Origin: Myxococcales bacterium
Lineage (GTDB): Bacteria > Myxococcota_A > Polyangia > Nannocystales > Nannocystaceae
Assembly (NCBI GenBank): GCA_020633295.1
Contig: JACKDW010000001.1
Coordinates: 620,001 to 684,000, forward strand
DNA length: 64,000 bases
Reading direction: 5' to 3'
Below are positions 43,568-53,091 of this stretch, piece by piece. The notes under the pieces were generated by a model. That model worked only from the letters and a program-made list of their open reading frames with translations. It did no database searches and was not told the origin of the DNA. Each line of letters opens with the position of its first letter. Within the stretch, counting starts at the first letter, position 1. A program made the translations under genes and the position numbers.

Positions 43568-43585
43568 CATGTTCATTCAAACATG
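43568..43585. terminator. AT-rich hairpin between convergent genes
   Basis: CATGTT-6 nt-AACATG, a 6-bp stem in the 34-bp gap between tyrosinase 2 and the convergent kinase gene. The segment is far richer in AT than its surroundings. No T-tract is present, so a bidirectional terminator is only a possibility. Confidence 0.3.
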
Positions 43586-43587
43586 CT

Positions 43588-46500
43588 TCAACGCGCGCCT
43601 CGCTCGCGCCCCGTGAGCAGCGGATCACAGACCGTCGCGGCGTCCGGGTAGTGCTTGTCGAAGGGCCCCAGGCGCGCGCAGCCGATCCGCGTCAGCGCGC
43701 GCGGGGGGATCGGCCACCGGATCGCCCCGTCCGGCTGGCGCAGCCCGATGCGATCGCGGAGGTCCATGAGCAGCGCGCCGGTCGTCGCGTCCCAGACCTT
43801 CGCGGTCGCGTCGTAGCTCGCGGTCGCGACGCTGGCGCCGTCCGGCGCGAACGCGACCGCGCTCAGCTCGCCGCGGTGACCGTCGAGGACGACCACGAGC
43901 GCCCCCGAGGCCACATCCCAGACCCGCGCGGTCGTGTCCCGGCTGGCCGTGGCGAGTCGTGATCCATCGGGCGAGAAGGCCAGCTCGACGAGCCCGTGCT
44001 CGTGACCCTGCAGCGTCGCCTGCAGCTCGCCCGTGACCGCGTCCCAGACCCGCGCGGTCTTGTCCTCGCTGGCCGTGGCCACGCGCGCGCCGTCCGGCGA
44101 GAACCTCAGCGCGTAGACGACATTCTCGTGGCCCTCGAGCGTCGCCAGCGGCGCGCCGCCCCGCGCGTCCCAGACCCGCGCGACCCGATCACGCCCCGCC
44201 GTGGCCACGCGCGCCCCGTCCGGCGAGAACGCGACGGCGAAGATCGGGCCCTCGTGCCCGCTGAGCGTCGCGAGCGACTCGCCCGTGCGCGCGTCCCATA
44301 CCCGCGCGGTGTGATCGGCGCTGGCCGTGGCCACGCGCGCCCCGTCAGGCGAGCACACGAGCGCGTAGACAGTGCCATCGTGCCCCTGCAGCGTCGTGAG
44401 CAGCTCACCGGTGCGCGCGTCCCAGACCCGCGCGGTGTCGTCACCCGCCCCGGTCACCACGCGCGCGCCGTCGGGCGAGAACGCCAGCGTGAACACGATG
44501 CTGTCGTGACCCCGCAGCGTCGCGAGCGGCTCGCCGGTGCGCGCGTCCCAGACCCGCGCGGTCTTGTCGCGGCTCACGGTCGCGAGCCTCGCGCCGTCCG
44601 GCGCGAACGCGAGCGCCTTGACGGCGTCCTCGTGCCCACGCAGCGTCGCGAGCTGCTCGCCCGAGTGAACGTCCCAGACCTTCGCGGTGTTGTCCGCGCT
44701 CGCCGTAGCGACGCGCGCGCCGTCCGGCGAGTACGCGAGCGCGTAGACGTAGTCCTCGTGGCCGCGGAGCGTGGCGACGGGGCGCTCCACATCGACGTCC
44801 CAGGCCCGCGCGGTCTTGTCCGCGCCCGCCGTGAAGACGCGCGCCCCGTCGGGCGAGAAGGTCGCCGCGTAGACCATGCTCTCGTGCCCCACGAGCGTCG
44901 CGAGCGGCGCGCCGGTGCGCGCGTCCCAGACCCGCGCGGTCTTGTCTTCGCTGGCGGTCACGATCCGCGCGCCGTCAGCCGAGTACGCGAGCGCGAAGAT
45001 GTAGCTCTCGTGCCCCTCGAGCGACACCACGCGCTCGCCGGTGCGCGCGTCCCAGATCCACGCGGTCTTGTCGGCGCCGGCCGTGGCGACGCGCGCACCG
45101 TCGGGCGAGTACGTCAGCGCGTTCACGGGGTTCGCCACGCCGTGGAGCGTGACGAGCGGCTCGCCGGTGCGCGCGTCCCAGATCCGCGCGGCCCGGTCCC
45201 GCGCGGCGGTGATGAGCTGCGCGCCGTCGGGCGCGTACGTCAGCTTGACGACGATGCCCTCGTGGCCGGCGAGCGTCGCGACCAGCTCGCCGGTGCGCGC
45301 GTCCCAGAGCCGCGCGGTCTTGTCGAAGCTCGCGGTCGCGAGGCGCCCGCCGTCGGGTGAGAACTCGAGATCCGTGACCCCCCGCTCGTGGCCCTCGAGC
45401 GCGACGAGCAGCTCGCCGGCGCGCGCATCCCAGATCTGTCCGCTCGTTCCGCCGGGCGTGGCGACGCGCGCACCGTCGGGCGCGCGCGCGAGCGCGAGCA
45501 GCGTTCGCCCCTGCGAAGGAAGCGTCGCGAGCAGCGCGCCGGTGTCGGCGTCCCAGACCCGCGCGGTCTCGTCGGCGCTGCCGGTGACGACGCGCGCGCC
45601 GTCGGACGAGTACACCACCGAGTACAGGCCGCCCTCGTGCCCGCGCAGCGCGGCGACCAGCTCGCCCGAACGCGCGTCCCAGATCCTCGCGGTCCCGTCC
45701 CACGAGGCCGTGGCGACGCGCGCCCCGTCGGGCGCGAACGCGAGCGCCCAGATCGGCTCGTCGTGACCCGTGAGCGTGAGCGCCGGCCGAATGATCACGG
45801 CGTCCTCGGCGAGCACGTGCTCGAGCGCGTCGACGGCCTCCGGCGGCGCGGCGGTGAACTCGGGGGCGTAGCTCCCGACCGCCAGCACGCCCAGCGACAG
45901 CGCCTCTCCCTCGCGGTTCTCGGGGATCAGCATCTTCGCCCGCAGGCCGCGCTGCACGCTCAGCGAGCGCTGGTTCTCGAGCTCGCGCCGCTCGAGCTCC
46001 GCGAGCATCGCCTGGAGCTCGGCCTGGGCCGCCTCCGCAGCGCGCCACTGAAACACCGTGATGACGCCGAGCGTCGCGACCACGAGCAGACCCAGCGAGA
46101 GCCCGGTGACGACGCCCCGCGCTCGCGCCTGCCGCTCGCGCTGCTCGACGGCCTCGAGCATCACCCGCACCGACTCGAAGCGCTTGTTGCGATCGACCTC
46201 GAGCGCGCGCTCGAGCACGCGACGCAGCCAGGCGGGGACGCGGACGTCGGACGGCGCGGGCGCGCGCGCCCCCGCAGTCACGGCCTCGCGCAGCGCGGTG
46301 AACGAGGCGCCGGCGAACGGGCGCCGTCCGTACAGCGCCTCCCACAGCGTCACCGCCAGCGCGAACTCGTCGGTGCGCTCGTCGGCCGCGAGCCCGAGAA
46401 ACTGCTCCGGGGCCATGTAGCTCGGCGTCCCCATGATCGCGCCCGCGGTCGTCAGCTCGATCGCCAGCGCGCTCGGCTCGCCGTCGCGCGCGTCGCCGCG

Positions 46501-47373
46501 GGCGCGCGCCGCCTCGACGCGCGCGAGCCCGAAGTCCATGACGCGCACGCGCCCGTCGTCGCCGACCATGATGTTCTCGGGCTTGATGTCGCGGTGCAGC
46601 AGGCCCTCGGCGTGGGCCGCCGCGATCCCCCGCGCCGCCTGCTTGATGACCGAGAGGACCTGTCGCCAGCGCGGGCGCTCCGCCGCGACCCAGGCGCCCA
46701 GCGTGCGCCCGTGGACGAGCTCCATCGACACCCACACCTGCCCGTCGTGCTCCCCGACGTCATAGACCGCGACGATGTTGGGGTGCGCGAGCTTGGCCAG
46801 CGCCAGCGCCTCGCGCTTGAGCCGGAGTCGCGCCGCGTCGCTGTCTTGCCCGCCGCGGATCAGCTTGACCGCGACCTCGCGCTCGAGCTTCGGATCGTGC
46901 GCGGCGTAGATCACCCCCATCCCGCCCGCGCCGAGCGGCCGCAAGACGCGGAGACGACCGATGTACGAGTCGCGCGGCAGCTCGCGCTCGAGCCCCGCGC
47001 CCGCGTCGCGCGGCGGGGAGATGGCGTCCCCGGGTGACGAGTCGACGGTGTCATCGAGCGGCCCGGCCACGCCGGGGGGCTCAGGCGTCGCGTCCGGAGC
47101 CGCGACGGCCGTGTCGTCGAGCGTGGGCGCGAGGGCTGCAGGAGGCGCCGCGCCGCCGCGCGCGAGCGTCTCGTCGAGATCGGGTGAGCGCGGCGCGGTC
47201 ACGGCGAGCGGCGCGTCAGGAGACCCGCGCCGCGCGTACGCGGGGAGGGTCTCGTCGGACGAGCTCTCCGCGCGATGACCCGTGCCGAGGGCTCCTGCGC
47301 CGCGTCGCCGCTGCGCGTCGACGCGCGTCCGATCGGCGTCGCTCCCTTCCTCCACGCCGCACCAGTGTGTCAC
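43588..47373 (-). CDS. Ser/Thr protein kinase with 16 WD40 repeats
   Basis: Membrane-spanning kinase of 1261 residues. A disordered N-terminus (1-135) carries four acidic Thr motifs (SDETL, LDETL, LDDTA, LDDTV). Kinase domain about 138-400: GAGGMG, VAVKLI, HRDIKPEN, DFGLAR, YMAPEQ. Transmembrane segment near 425-447, a coiled coil, then sixteen WD40 blades of about 42 residues with nearly the same core (GHE..V.ALAFSPDGARVATAS.D.TARVWDARTGE). Sixteen blades could make two eight-bladed propellers. The propellers should face the side opposite the kinase and bind ligand or protein. The GTG at 47373 is used; GTG 47355 lies 8 nt after a CACACT box and may be the real start. No frame break here. Confidence 0.93.
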   Translation of the reverse strand: MTHWCGVEEGSDADRTRVDAQRRRGAGALGTGHRAESSSDETLPAYARRGSPDAPLAVTAPRSPDLDETLARGGAAPPAALAPTLDDTAVAAPDATPEPPGVAGPLDDTVDSSPGDAISPPRDAGAGLERELPRDSYIGRLRVLRPLGAGGMGVIYAAHDPKLEREVAVKLIRGGQDSDAARLRLKREALALAKLAHPNIVAVYDVGEHDGQVWVSMELVHGRTLGAWVAAERPRWRQVLSVIKQAARGIAAAHAEGLLHRDIKPENIMVGDDGRVRVMDFGLARVEAARARGDARDGEPSALAIELTTAGAIMGTPSYMAPEQFLGLAADERTDEFALAVTLWEALYGRRPFAGASFTALREAVTAGARAPAPSDVRVPAWLRRVLERALEVDRNKRFESVRVMLEAVEQRERQARARGVVTGLSLGLLVVATLGVITVFQWRAAEAAQAELQAMLAELERRELENQRSLSVQRGLRAKMLIPENREGEALSLGVLAVGSYAPEFTAAPPEAVDALEHVLAEDAVIIRPALTLTGHDEPIWALAFAPDGARVATASWDGTARIWDARSGELVAALRGHEGGLYSVVYSSDGARVVTGSADETARVWDADTGALLATLPSQGRTLLALARAPDGARVATPGGTSGQIWDARAGELLVALEGHERGVTDLEFSPDGGRLATASFDKTARLWDARTGELVATLAGHEGIVVKLTYAPDGAQLITAARDRAARIWDARTGEPLVTLHGVANPVNALTYSPDGARVATAGADKTAWIWDARTGERVVSLEGHESYIFALAYSADGARIVTASEDKTARVWDARTGAPLATLVGHESMVYAATFSPDGARVFTAGADKTARAWDVDVERPVATLRGHEDYVYALAYSPDGARVATASADNTAKVWDVHSGEQLATLRGHEDAVKALAFAPDGARLATVSRDKTARVWDARTGEPLATLRGHDSIVFTLAFSPDGARVVTGAGDDTARVWDARTGELLTTLQGHDGTVYALVCSPDGARVATASADHTARVWDARTGESLATLSGHEGPIFAVAFSPDGARVATAGRDRVARVWDARGGAPLATLEGHENVVYALRFSPDGARVATASEDKTARVWDAVTGELQATLQGHEHGLVELAFSPDGSRLATASRDTTARVWDVASGALVVVLDGHRGELSAVAFAPDGASVATASYDATAKVWDATTGALLMDLRDRIGLRQPDGAIRWPIPPRALTRIGCARLGPFDKHYPDAATVCDPLLTGRERGAR

Positions 47374-47747
47374 GGGACAGGAGCGCGTCGAGCCCTTCGC
47401 CGAGGCTCCGTCGCGCTCGCGGTGACGTGGGCGCCGCAGCCTCGGAGACGATCGCCGAGCTACGCGAGCCTCGCCTCGCGCCGTGACGAGCGAGCGTCGC
47501 GGCGGCGCGTCGCGGGCCCGCGTCGCGCGACGACCGCCGCGCGCGTTCGACCTGAATCATCGCGCAGGATTCTCGGAGCAGCCTCAGTCCGGTCGAGTAC
47601 GCGCGCGCACGCGAACCTCGAGCGCGCGCGTCGACCCGCGGCCGCGCGCGTTCGCGCCCGTGGAGACCGTGAACGCGCGCCCGTGGACGCGAAACTTGAT
47701 ATTGCTATTCGCCCGTCACGGCGACCGTCGACGTCCACGCCAACGCT
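47374..47747. other. Intergenic region between divergent kinase and CHAT genes
   Basis: A 374-bp gap with no supported gene. It contains a short AT-rich island, TTGATATTGCTATTC (47696-47710), that may hold the CHAT promoter. Boxes could not be assigned with confidence. Confidence 0.5.
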
Positions 47748-50700
47748 ATGTCTCTCGCCCGCACGCTCCCCCTCATCACCGCGTTCATCGTGAGCTCCGC
47801 GTCGACCACGGCGCGCGCTGATCCTGCTCAAGAGATCCAGCGCAACGCCCAGGCCTGCATGGGGGGCATGTCGGCCGGCAAGGTCGAGGCGTACGTCAAC
47901 TGCGTCGACGCCTACGAGCTCTCGCTGAAGCACAACGGCGCGGCGCACAAGACCACCGAGGCGATGAAGTCGCTGAAGGAGATGGCCGAGCGCGCGCTCC
48001 AGTCGGCGGGGATGGACCCCGCGGCGATCCTCGCCAAGGCGCGCGGCTCCTCGAGCGGCGCGGCGCCGCAGCCCGCGGCGCGTCCGGAGCAGTCGTGGGA
48101 CGTCGGGCACAAGGTCTTCCTCGCGCGCGCGCCGGCGGGCCCGACCCGCAACAGCTACTGGCTGCAGGAGCGCGCGCGCCAGTACTTCGAACGCGCGGTC
48201 GCGTTCGAGGGCGCGAAGGACTCGGTGGCGAGCGAGTACCAGCGCCGCGGCGTCGCCTACCTGCTCTCGGCGGCCGGCCGCAGCGACGTCAACATCGACA
48301 GCTTCATCACGTCCGGGATCGAGTTCGCGACGGGCATCGGCGACGCGCAGGGCGCCCAGCGCCTGCGCTCGGGTGACCTCGCGGACATGCCCCGAAGTCA
48401 GGCCCACGCGCGGCCCGAGGACGGCGCGATCGGGCAGCAGTACCTCGCGTTCGTGCGCGCGCGCAAGGCTCGCGACAGCCGCGCGGAGGCGGTCGCCGCG
48501 GTCGAGCTGCTCTCGATCATCGGCGCGGACGAGGCCGCCCAGACGCCGCTCGCCGAGAAGCTCTACTGGGCCGCCGTCGCCGCCAAGGCGTTCGTCCACG
48601 CGGGCGAGCTCCAGGCCGCCGCGAAGGCGATCGGCGCGATCTCGCGGGAGCAGGCGATGGCCATGCCGCGCACGCCGGAGAACACCGTCGTGCTCGTCGA
48701 GTGGCTGCTGACCCGGAACTTCGTCGCGGGCGTCCTCGGCGAGATGACCGTCACGGACCGCCGCGCCGCGCTCGAGCTCCTCGGCGCGCTCGATCTCTCC
48801 GACCCCCTCGCCGCGCCGGTCGTCATCAGCCTCGGGCGCTCCGTGGTGCGGCTCGACGACAAGCGGGTGCAGACCTACGAGCGCTACCTCGAGAAGACGC
48901 TCGCCGGCGCCGTGGGGCTGCTCCCGCGCGAGCGCGTGCAGCTCCTGAGCCTGCGCGGGCTGCTGCTCGCTCGCCGCGCGAGCACCGACGCGCAGCGCGA
49001 CAAGGCGGTCGCGCGGCTCGACGAGGCGCGCGCGTTCGTCCAGGCCAAGCGCGCCGGCTGGGACGCCGACACCCAGGCGGTGGTCGACATGACGATCTGG
49101 GGCATGCGCGCGACGGGCATGGCGCTGCTCGGGCGTACGCGCGATCAGGCGGAGGCCGAGTTTGAGCACGCGCGCGCGCAGGAGGCGTTCTCCGGGGACG
49201 CCGCGGCCGGCGGGATGCTGGCGCCCCTGACCTACGGGACCGCGGCCCAGCTGTTCGCGGCCAGCGGCGCGCCCGAGCGCGCGCGCGAGGCGTTGGAGGC
49301 GGCGCTGCGCCGGCTCCCGGTCGGCGTCGAGTTCGTGCTCAACAAGGGCAACGAGCGCGTCCGGCTCGCCGCGGCCTCGCAGCTGCGGACGCTGGCGGAC
49401 GAGTTCGCGTCGCTGAGCTCCGCGATCCCTGATGGACCTGCGCTCGCGGCCAGGTACAGCGCGGGGACCAAGGGCCTCGTGCTCGAGCTGACGGCCGGCC
49501 AGGGCGCGCGCCTGCTGGGTCGCACCGACGGCGCGTCGACGAGCGCGCTCGCCGAGCTGCGCGCGGCCCAGGCCAAGCTCTCGCGCGCGATCTACAGCCC
49601 GGGCGCGACCGCGAGCGACGCGGCGATCGAGAGCGCCCGGCGCGAGCTCTCGAGCGCGCAGGACAAGGCCGCCGCCGCCGCGGGCGGCGGCGCGAGCTTC
49701 CGCGCCATGACGACCGGCGACATCGCGGCGGCGCTGCCCAAGGGCGGCGTCTTCGTCGACATCGTCCGTCACCGCGACGCGCGGCCCACGGGCGTCAGCT
49801 ACTTCGACCGCCCCGAGCTCTACACCGCGATCGTCGTGCCCGCGAAGGGCGAGCCGCGCGCGATCGAGCTCGGGCCCGCGGGCGCGCTCGACGAGGCGAT
49901 CGCCGAGCTGCGCGCCGCGCTGACGGATCCGACGCGCGCGCGCGAGGACATCGCGCAGCTGGCGAAGACGCGGATGCCAGCGCTGATGGAGGCGCTCGGC
50001 GGCGGGCCGGCGATCGTGAGCCCCGACGGGGAGTTCAACGCGCTGCCGCTGGCGGCGCTCGCGGCCAAGGGCGTCGGCGACGTCCGCTACGTCACGTCGG
50101 CGCGTGACCTCGAGGCCAGGCGGACCACCGGCGACAAGACCGCCCCGCTGCTCGTCGGCGGCGTCGACTTCGGCCCGACGCCATCCACGGGCGTTCTGCG
50201 CTTCTCGCCGCTGCCCGGCACCGGGCAGGAGGTCGACGCGATCGCGGAGCTCGTCGACGACCCCGCGCTGCTCAAGGCAGACGGGGCGACCCGCGACGCG
50301 CTCGTCGCCGCGAGAGCGCCGGCGGTGCTGCACGTGGCGACCCACGGCTTCTTCGTCCCGCGCGCGGCGATCGGCGTGCCCGCGGGCGACGCCGCGACGC
50401 CGGCGGCGCCTGACGATCGCGGCCTCGAGCTCGAGCTCGCGCCCGCGCCCGCGCAGGCGCCGACGCTCGGGATCCTGAGCGAGGCGGGGCCCATGCTGCG
50501 CTCGGGGCTCGCGGTCGCCGGGGCGAACGAGCGCACGGGCGAGCGCGCCGGCATCGTCACCGCGCTCGAGATCTCGACGATGGACCTGCAGGCCACCGAC
50601 CTCGTGGTGCTCTCGGCCTGCGAGACCGGGCTCGGCGACAGCGAGCCGGGCGAGGGCGTGTTCGGCCTTCGACGCGCCCTCGGGCTCGCGGGCGCGAGCA

Positions 50701-51560
50701 CGCAGGTGCTCTCGCTGTGGAAGGTCGACGACGCGGCGACCAAGGCGTTGATGACCGAGTTCTACAAGCGCCTCGACAAGGGCGACTCGTCGGCGAAGGC
50801 CCTGCGCGCGGCCCAGGCCAAGATCGCGGGCGAGGCCAAGTGGGCGCACCCGTACTACTGGGCGGCCTTCGTGCACGCGGGCGTCGACGCGCCGGTGACC
50901 CTGGAGGCGAGCAGCGCTGCGGCGGGCACCTCGACGTCGGGCTCGAGCGAAGAAGGAAGCGGCGCCCGCTCGCGCCTGCGCGTGCGCGACTACTGGAGGA
51001 ACCCGCCCTCCGCGCCGCGCGCGGCCTTCGAGGGCGGCTACATCGGCGGGATCAACACCGGCGATCACCAGGGCGTCACCGCCGAGGACGCGGCCAGCTT
51101 CTACGTGCGGATCAACGCCGAGATCGCGCCGCGCTGGATCGCGGGGCTGGACTACGAGCGCTCGACCTTCACGCTCAAGGAGGGCGCCGGCGACAGCACG
51201 CTGATCGGCGGGCGCTTCGGGCTGCTCGTCGGCGTCGACGTCCTCGGGCTGCCGCGCACCTGGCCGTTTCGCCCGTCGCTCAACACCTGGGTCGCCGCCG
51301 GCCTCGGCTGGGGGAAGTACAACCCGCCGGAGGGGAGCACCACCCCGCTCGCCGACGACGGCCGCAAGTGGGGCATCGCCGCGATCTGGGGCGCCGACCT
51401 CAAGCTCCACATCCGCGTCACGGACCGCGCCGACATCCGCCTGGGCGGCGGGATCACGCGACCGTGGCTGGCGATCAGCGGAGACAATCCGATCGAGACC
51501 AAGGGGATCCTCCGCAACTGGCGATGGACCGCCGGCGGCGGCTTCGGTCTTAACTTCTGA
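47748..51560 (+). CDS. Exported CHAT (caspase-like) protein with C-terminal beta-barrel-like region
   Basis: A 1270-residue protein. Signal peptide 1-24 with cleavage after TARA. Residues 25 to about 680 are helical and TPR-like. The CHAT domain (about 690-1045) has the caspase-type dyad His 866 in HVATHGFF and Cys 958 in VLSACETGLG, plus VSPDGEFNALPLAAL, SLWKVDDAATKALM and a closing HPYYWAAFV. After a Ser/Gly linker, residues about 1085-1270 alternate polar and aromatic strands (AAFEGGYIGGINTG, RWIAGLDYERSTFTL, WVAAGLGWGKY, LKLHIRVTDRADIRLGGG) and end in WTAGGGFGLNF with a terminal Phe, as outer-membrane barrels do. CHAT proteins are usually cytosolic, so export and the tail are unusual. Next gene, 14 bp on, has a DUF4384-like region. 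Confidence 0.9.
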   Translation: MSLARTLPLITAFIVSSASTTARADPAQEIQRNAQACMGGMSAGKVEAYVNCVDAYELSLKHNGAAHKTTEAMKSLKEMAERALQSAGMDPAAILAKARGSSSGAAPQPAARPEQSWDVGHKVFLARAPAGPTRNSYWLQERARQYFERAVAFEGAKDSVASEYQRRGVAYLLSAAGRSDVNIDSFITSGIEFATGIGDAQGAQRLRSGDLADMPRSQAHARPEDGAIGQQYLAFVRARKARDSRAEAVAAVELLSIIGADEAAQTPLAEKLYWAAVAAKAFVHAGELQAAAKAIGAISREQAMAMPRTPENTVVLVEWLLTRNFVAGVLGEMTVTDRRAALELLGALDLSDPLAAPVVISLGRSVVRLDDKRVQTYERYLEKTLAGAVGLLPRERVQLLSLRGLLLARRASTDAQRDKAVARLDEARAFVQAKRAGWDADTQAVVDMTIWGMRATGMALLGRTRDQAEAEFEHARAQEAFSGDAAAGGMLAPLTYGTAAQLFAASGAPERAREALEAALRRLPVGVEFVLNKGNERVRLAAASQLRTLADEFASLSSAIPDGPALAARYSAGTKGLVLELTAGQGARLLGRTDGASTSALAELRAAQAKLSRAIYSPGATASDAAIESARRELSSAQDKAAAAAGGGASFRAMTTGDIAAALPKGGVFVDIVRHRDARPTGVSYFDRPELYTAIVVPAKGEPRAIELGPAGALDEAIAELRAALTDPTRAREDIAQLAKTRMPALMEALGGGPAIVSPDGEFNALPLAALAAKGVGDVRYVTSARDLEARRTTGDKTAPLLVGGVDFGPTPSTGVLRFSPLPGTGQEVDAIAELVDDPALLKADGATRDALVAARAPAVLHVATHGFFVPRAAIGVPAGDAATPAAPDDRGLELELAPAPAQAPTLGILSEAGPMLRSGLAVAGANERTGERAGIVTALEISTMDLQATDLVVLSACETGLGDSEPGEGVFGLRRALGLAGASTQVLSLWKVDDAATKALMTEFYKRLDKGDSSAKALRAAQAKIAGEAKWAHPYYWAAFVHAGVDAPVTLEASSAAAGTSTSGSSEEGSGARSRLRVRDYWRNPPSAPRAAFEGGYIGGINTGDHQGVTAEDAASFYVRINAEIAPRWIAGLDYERSTFTLKEGAGDSTLIGGRFGLLVGVDVLGLPRTWPFRPSLNTWVAAGLGWGKYNPPEGSTTPLADDGRKWGIAAIWGADLKLHIRVTDRADIRLGGGITRPWLAISGDNPIETKGILRNWRWTAGGGFGLNF

Positions 51561-51574
51561 ACAGGAGACCACCA

Positions 51575-52648
51575 GTGAAGCGTGTTCAATTTGTTCAAAC
51601 GCCGTCCACGGCGCGGCGCGAAGAAGCGTCGCGCCAGCCGTCGCGCCCGCGCGCGCGACGAGCTGGCGGGGCGCTGCTGTGCGCCGCCGCGATCACCCTG
51701 TCCCTGCTCCCCGCCTGCAAGCGGCGCGACGTCGGCGGGCCGATGGACTGCGACGCCGGCTTCCAGTACGACAGCCGCAATTTCTCGGGCGGCGTCTCCG
51801 TCACCAAGTTCAGCGCGCAATTCGAGAGCAGCCGCGAGGTCCTGCGCGAGGTCGACCAGATGGTCGAGCGCTACGCCCAGCGCTGGGGCAACCTCTGCCG
51901 CGAGTACAACGCGGGCGCGCTCGATAAGGACGAGTATCAGCGGCGCTCGCGGGAGCTGACCGAGAAGATGGAGCGCCTCGACGAGCTCTACCTCGTGCTC
52001 ACCAACGCCCCCGACGCGGCGACCTACCAGCAGGCGCTCAAGCAGGCCTACGCGACCGCGGCCCCGGAGAAAGCCGTCGAGCTCGGGGTCGAGCTGCGCG
52101 TCGTCGCGATGCGACCCGGAGAGCAGGCGTTCACGGTGCTCCCCCAGGGCGCGAGCGCGCCGACCGACACGCGGATGCGCTTCGAGCTCACGCTCGCCGC
52201 CGACGCGCACGTGTACCTCTATCAGGTGACCGCCAAGGGCGAGGTGAGCCCGCTGTTCCCCGACGCGCGCATCGGCGTGAGCAACCCGGTGCGCGCCGGC
52301 GCGACGCTCTCGCTGCCGCCCGCGCCCTCGTCCTTCCGCCTCAACGCGGAGGACATCGGCGCGGAGGAGGTCCACGTCGTCGTCTCGCGCGCCGCGATCC
52401 CGACGCTCGGCGCCGCGATCGCCTCGCTCGCCGGCGATCCCAAGGCGGTCACGAGCGCGCAGCTCGACTGCGCCTCGCGGGGCCTCGAGCTCGACGTCGG
52501 GAGCTGCCCCGAGTCCCGCGGGCTCGTGCTCGAGCCAGCCGGCGACGCGGGCGTCACGAACGCGCAGGCGCCCTCGCTCTCGGCGATCAACGCCGCCGGC
52601 GACGACGGGCTCCACATCGTCTACCGCTTCGAACACACGGCGTCGTAG
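51575..52648 (+). CDS. Lipoprotein with DUF4384-like domain
   Basis: Exported lipoprotein of 357 residues: an Arg-rich n-region of about 30, a hydrophobic stretch, lipobox LPAC with Cys 48. A helical section (about 80-160) is followed by a region resembling DUF4384 (about 175-275: RMRFELTLAADAHVYLYQVTAKGEVSPLFPDARIG, RAGATLSLP). DUF4384 is known to accompany caspase-like peptidases, so its position 14 bp after the CHAT gene supports a shared function in the envelope. GTG 51575 has a CAGGAG Shine-Dalgarno. It may be a substrate, an inhibitor or a targeting partner of the CHAT protein; none of these is shown. Confidence 0.82.
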   Translation: MKRVQFVQTPSTARREEASRQPSRPRARRAGGALLCAAAITLSLLPACKRRDVGGPMDCDAGFQYDSRNFSGGVSVTKFSAQFESSREVLREVDQMVERYAQRWGNLCREYNAGALDKDEYQRRSRELTEKMERLDELYLVLTNAPDAATYQQALKQAYATAAPEKAVELGVELRVVAMRPGEQAFTVLPQGASAPTDTRMRFELTLAADAHVYLYQVTAKGEVSPLFPDARIGVSNPVRAGATLSLPPAPSSFRLNAEDIGAEEVHVVVSRAAIPTLGAAIASLAGDPKAVTSAQLDCASRGLELDVGSCPESRGLVLEPAGDAGVTNAQAPSLSAINAAGDDGLHIVYRFEHTAS

Positions 52649-53091
52649 CGCGCGACACCCCGCGCGCGGCGGCGCGTCGCCGGCGTTCGCGGGCCGCTCC
52701 GCGTCGCCGGCGTTCGCGAGCCGCTCCGCGTCGCGTGGTCACGCGCCCGCGCTCCTCGGGCGTCGTCCCGCGCGCTCGATCTCGACCTGTCCCCTTGTAT
52801 ACGTTGATGAGCCCGCGCCGACTCGACGGGACGCGCGTCGCCGTCGGCGCGACCGTCGGCGTGACCGTCGGCGTGAAGCTCGGGGACGCGCCCGCCCGGA
52901 GCGCGGAGGGCGATGTACGGCGCGTCTGGCTCGTGCGCCTCGTCAGGCGGCGCGGCGCGGCGCGGGCGAAGCCGACCTCGTCGGTCATCGCGGCGGCGGC
53001 ATGTCTCGCACAATCGAAACACTGACCTCCGAGACGAGTCGAGTGAGAACGCGAAACGAGGCCGGATAGCCCGACGGTGCACGTGCGACCG
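52649..53091. other. Intergenic region with short repeats
   Basis: A 443-bp gap. It holds the 27-bp direct repeat at 52674-52727 and a 12-bp near-repeat (ACCGTCGGCGTG) around 52849-52874. Frames across it look low-complexity, and no gene is supported. Confidence 0.5.
52674..52727. repeat. 27-bp direct repeat, 2 copies
   Basis: Two adjacent 27-bp units beginning GCGTCGCCGGCGTTCGCG and differing by a single base, just after the DUF4384-like gene; a third partial unit follows. Confidence 0.8.

Noticed and set aside
43700..45780. WD40 DNA repeats considered as a mobile or satellite element
   Set aside because: The units are about 126 bp, in frame, and carry all WD40 core residues, so they are protein repeats.
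47460..51572. Very long open frame (1370 codons) on the minus strand, opposite the CHAT gene
   Set aside because: The composition is Arg/Ala/Glu-rich low-complexity with no domain, and the plus-strand frame has clear motifs and a signal peptide. At this GC content, antisense frames stay open by chance. The same holds for 3940-5598 and 20290-22209 on the minus strand.
52735..53025. Short plus-strand frame with a VGVTVGVK-like repeat
   Set aside because: It is a translation of a 12-bp DNA repeat with basic flanks and has no signal, domain or start signal.
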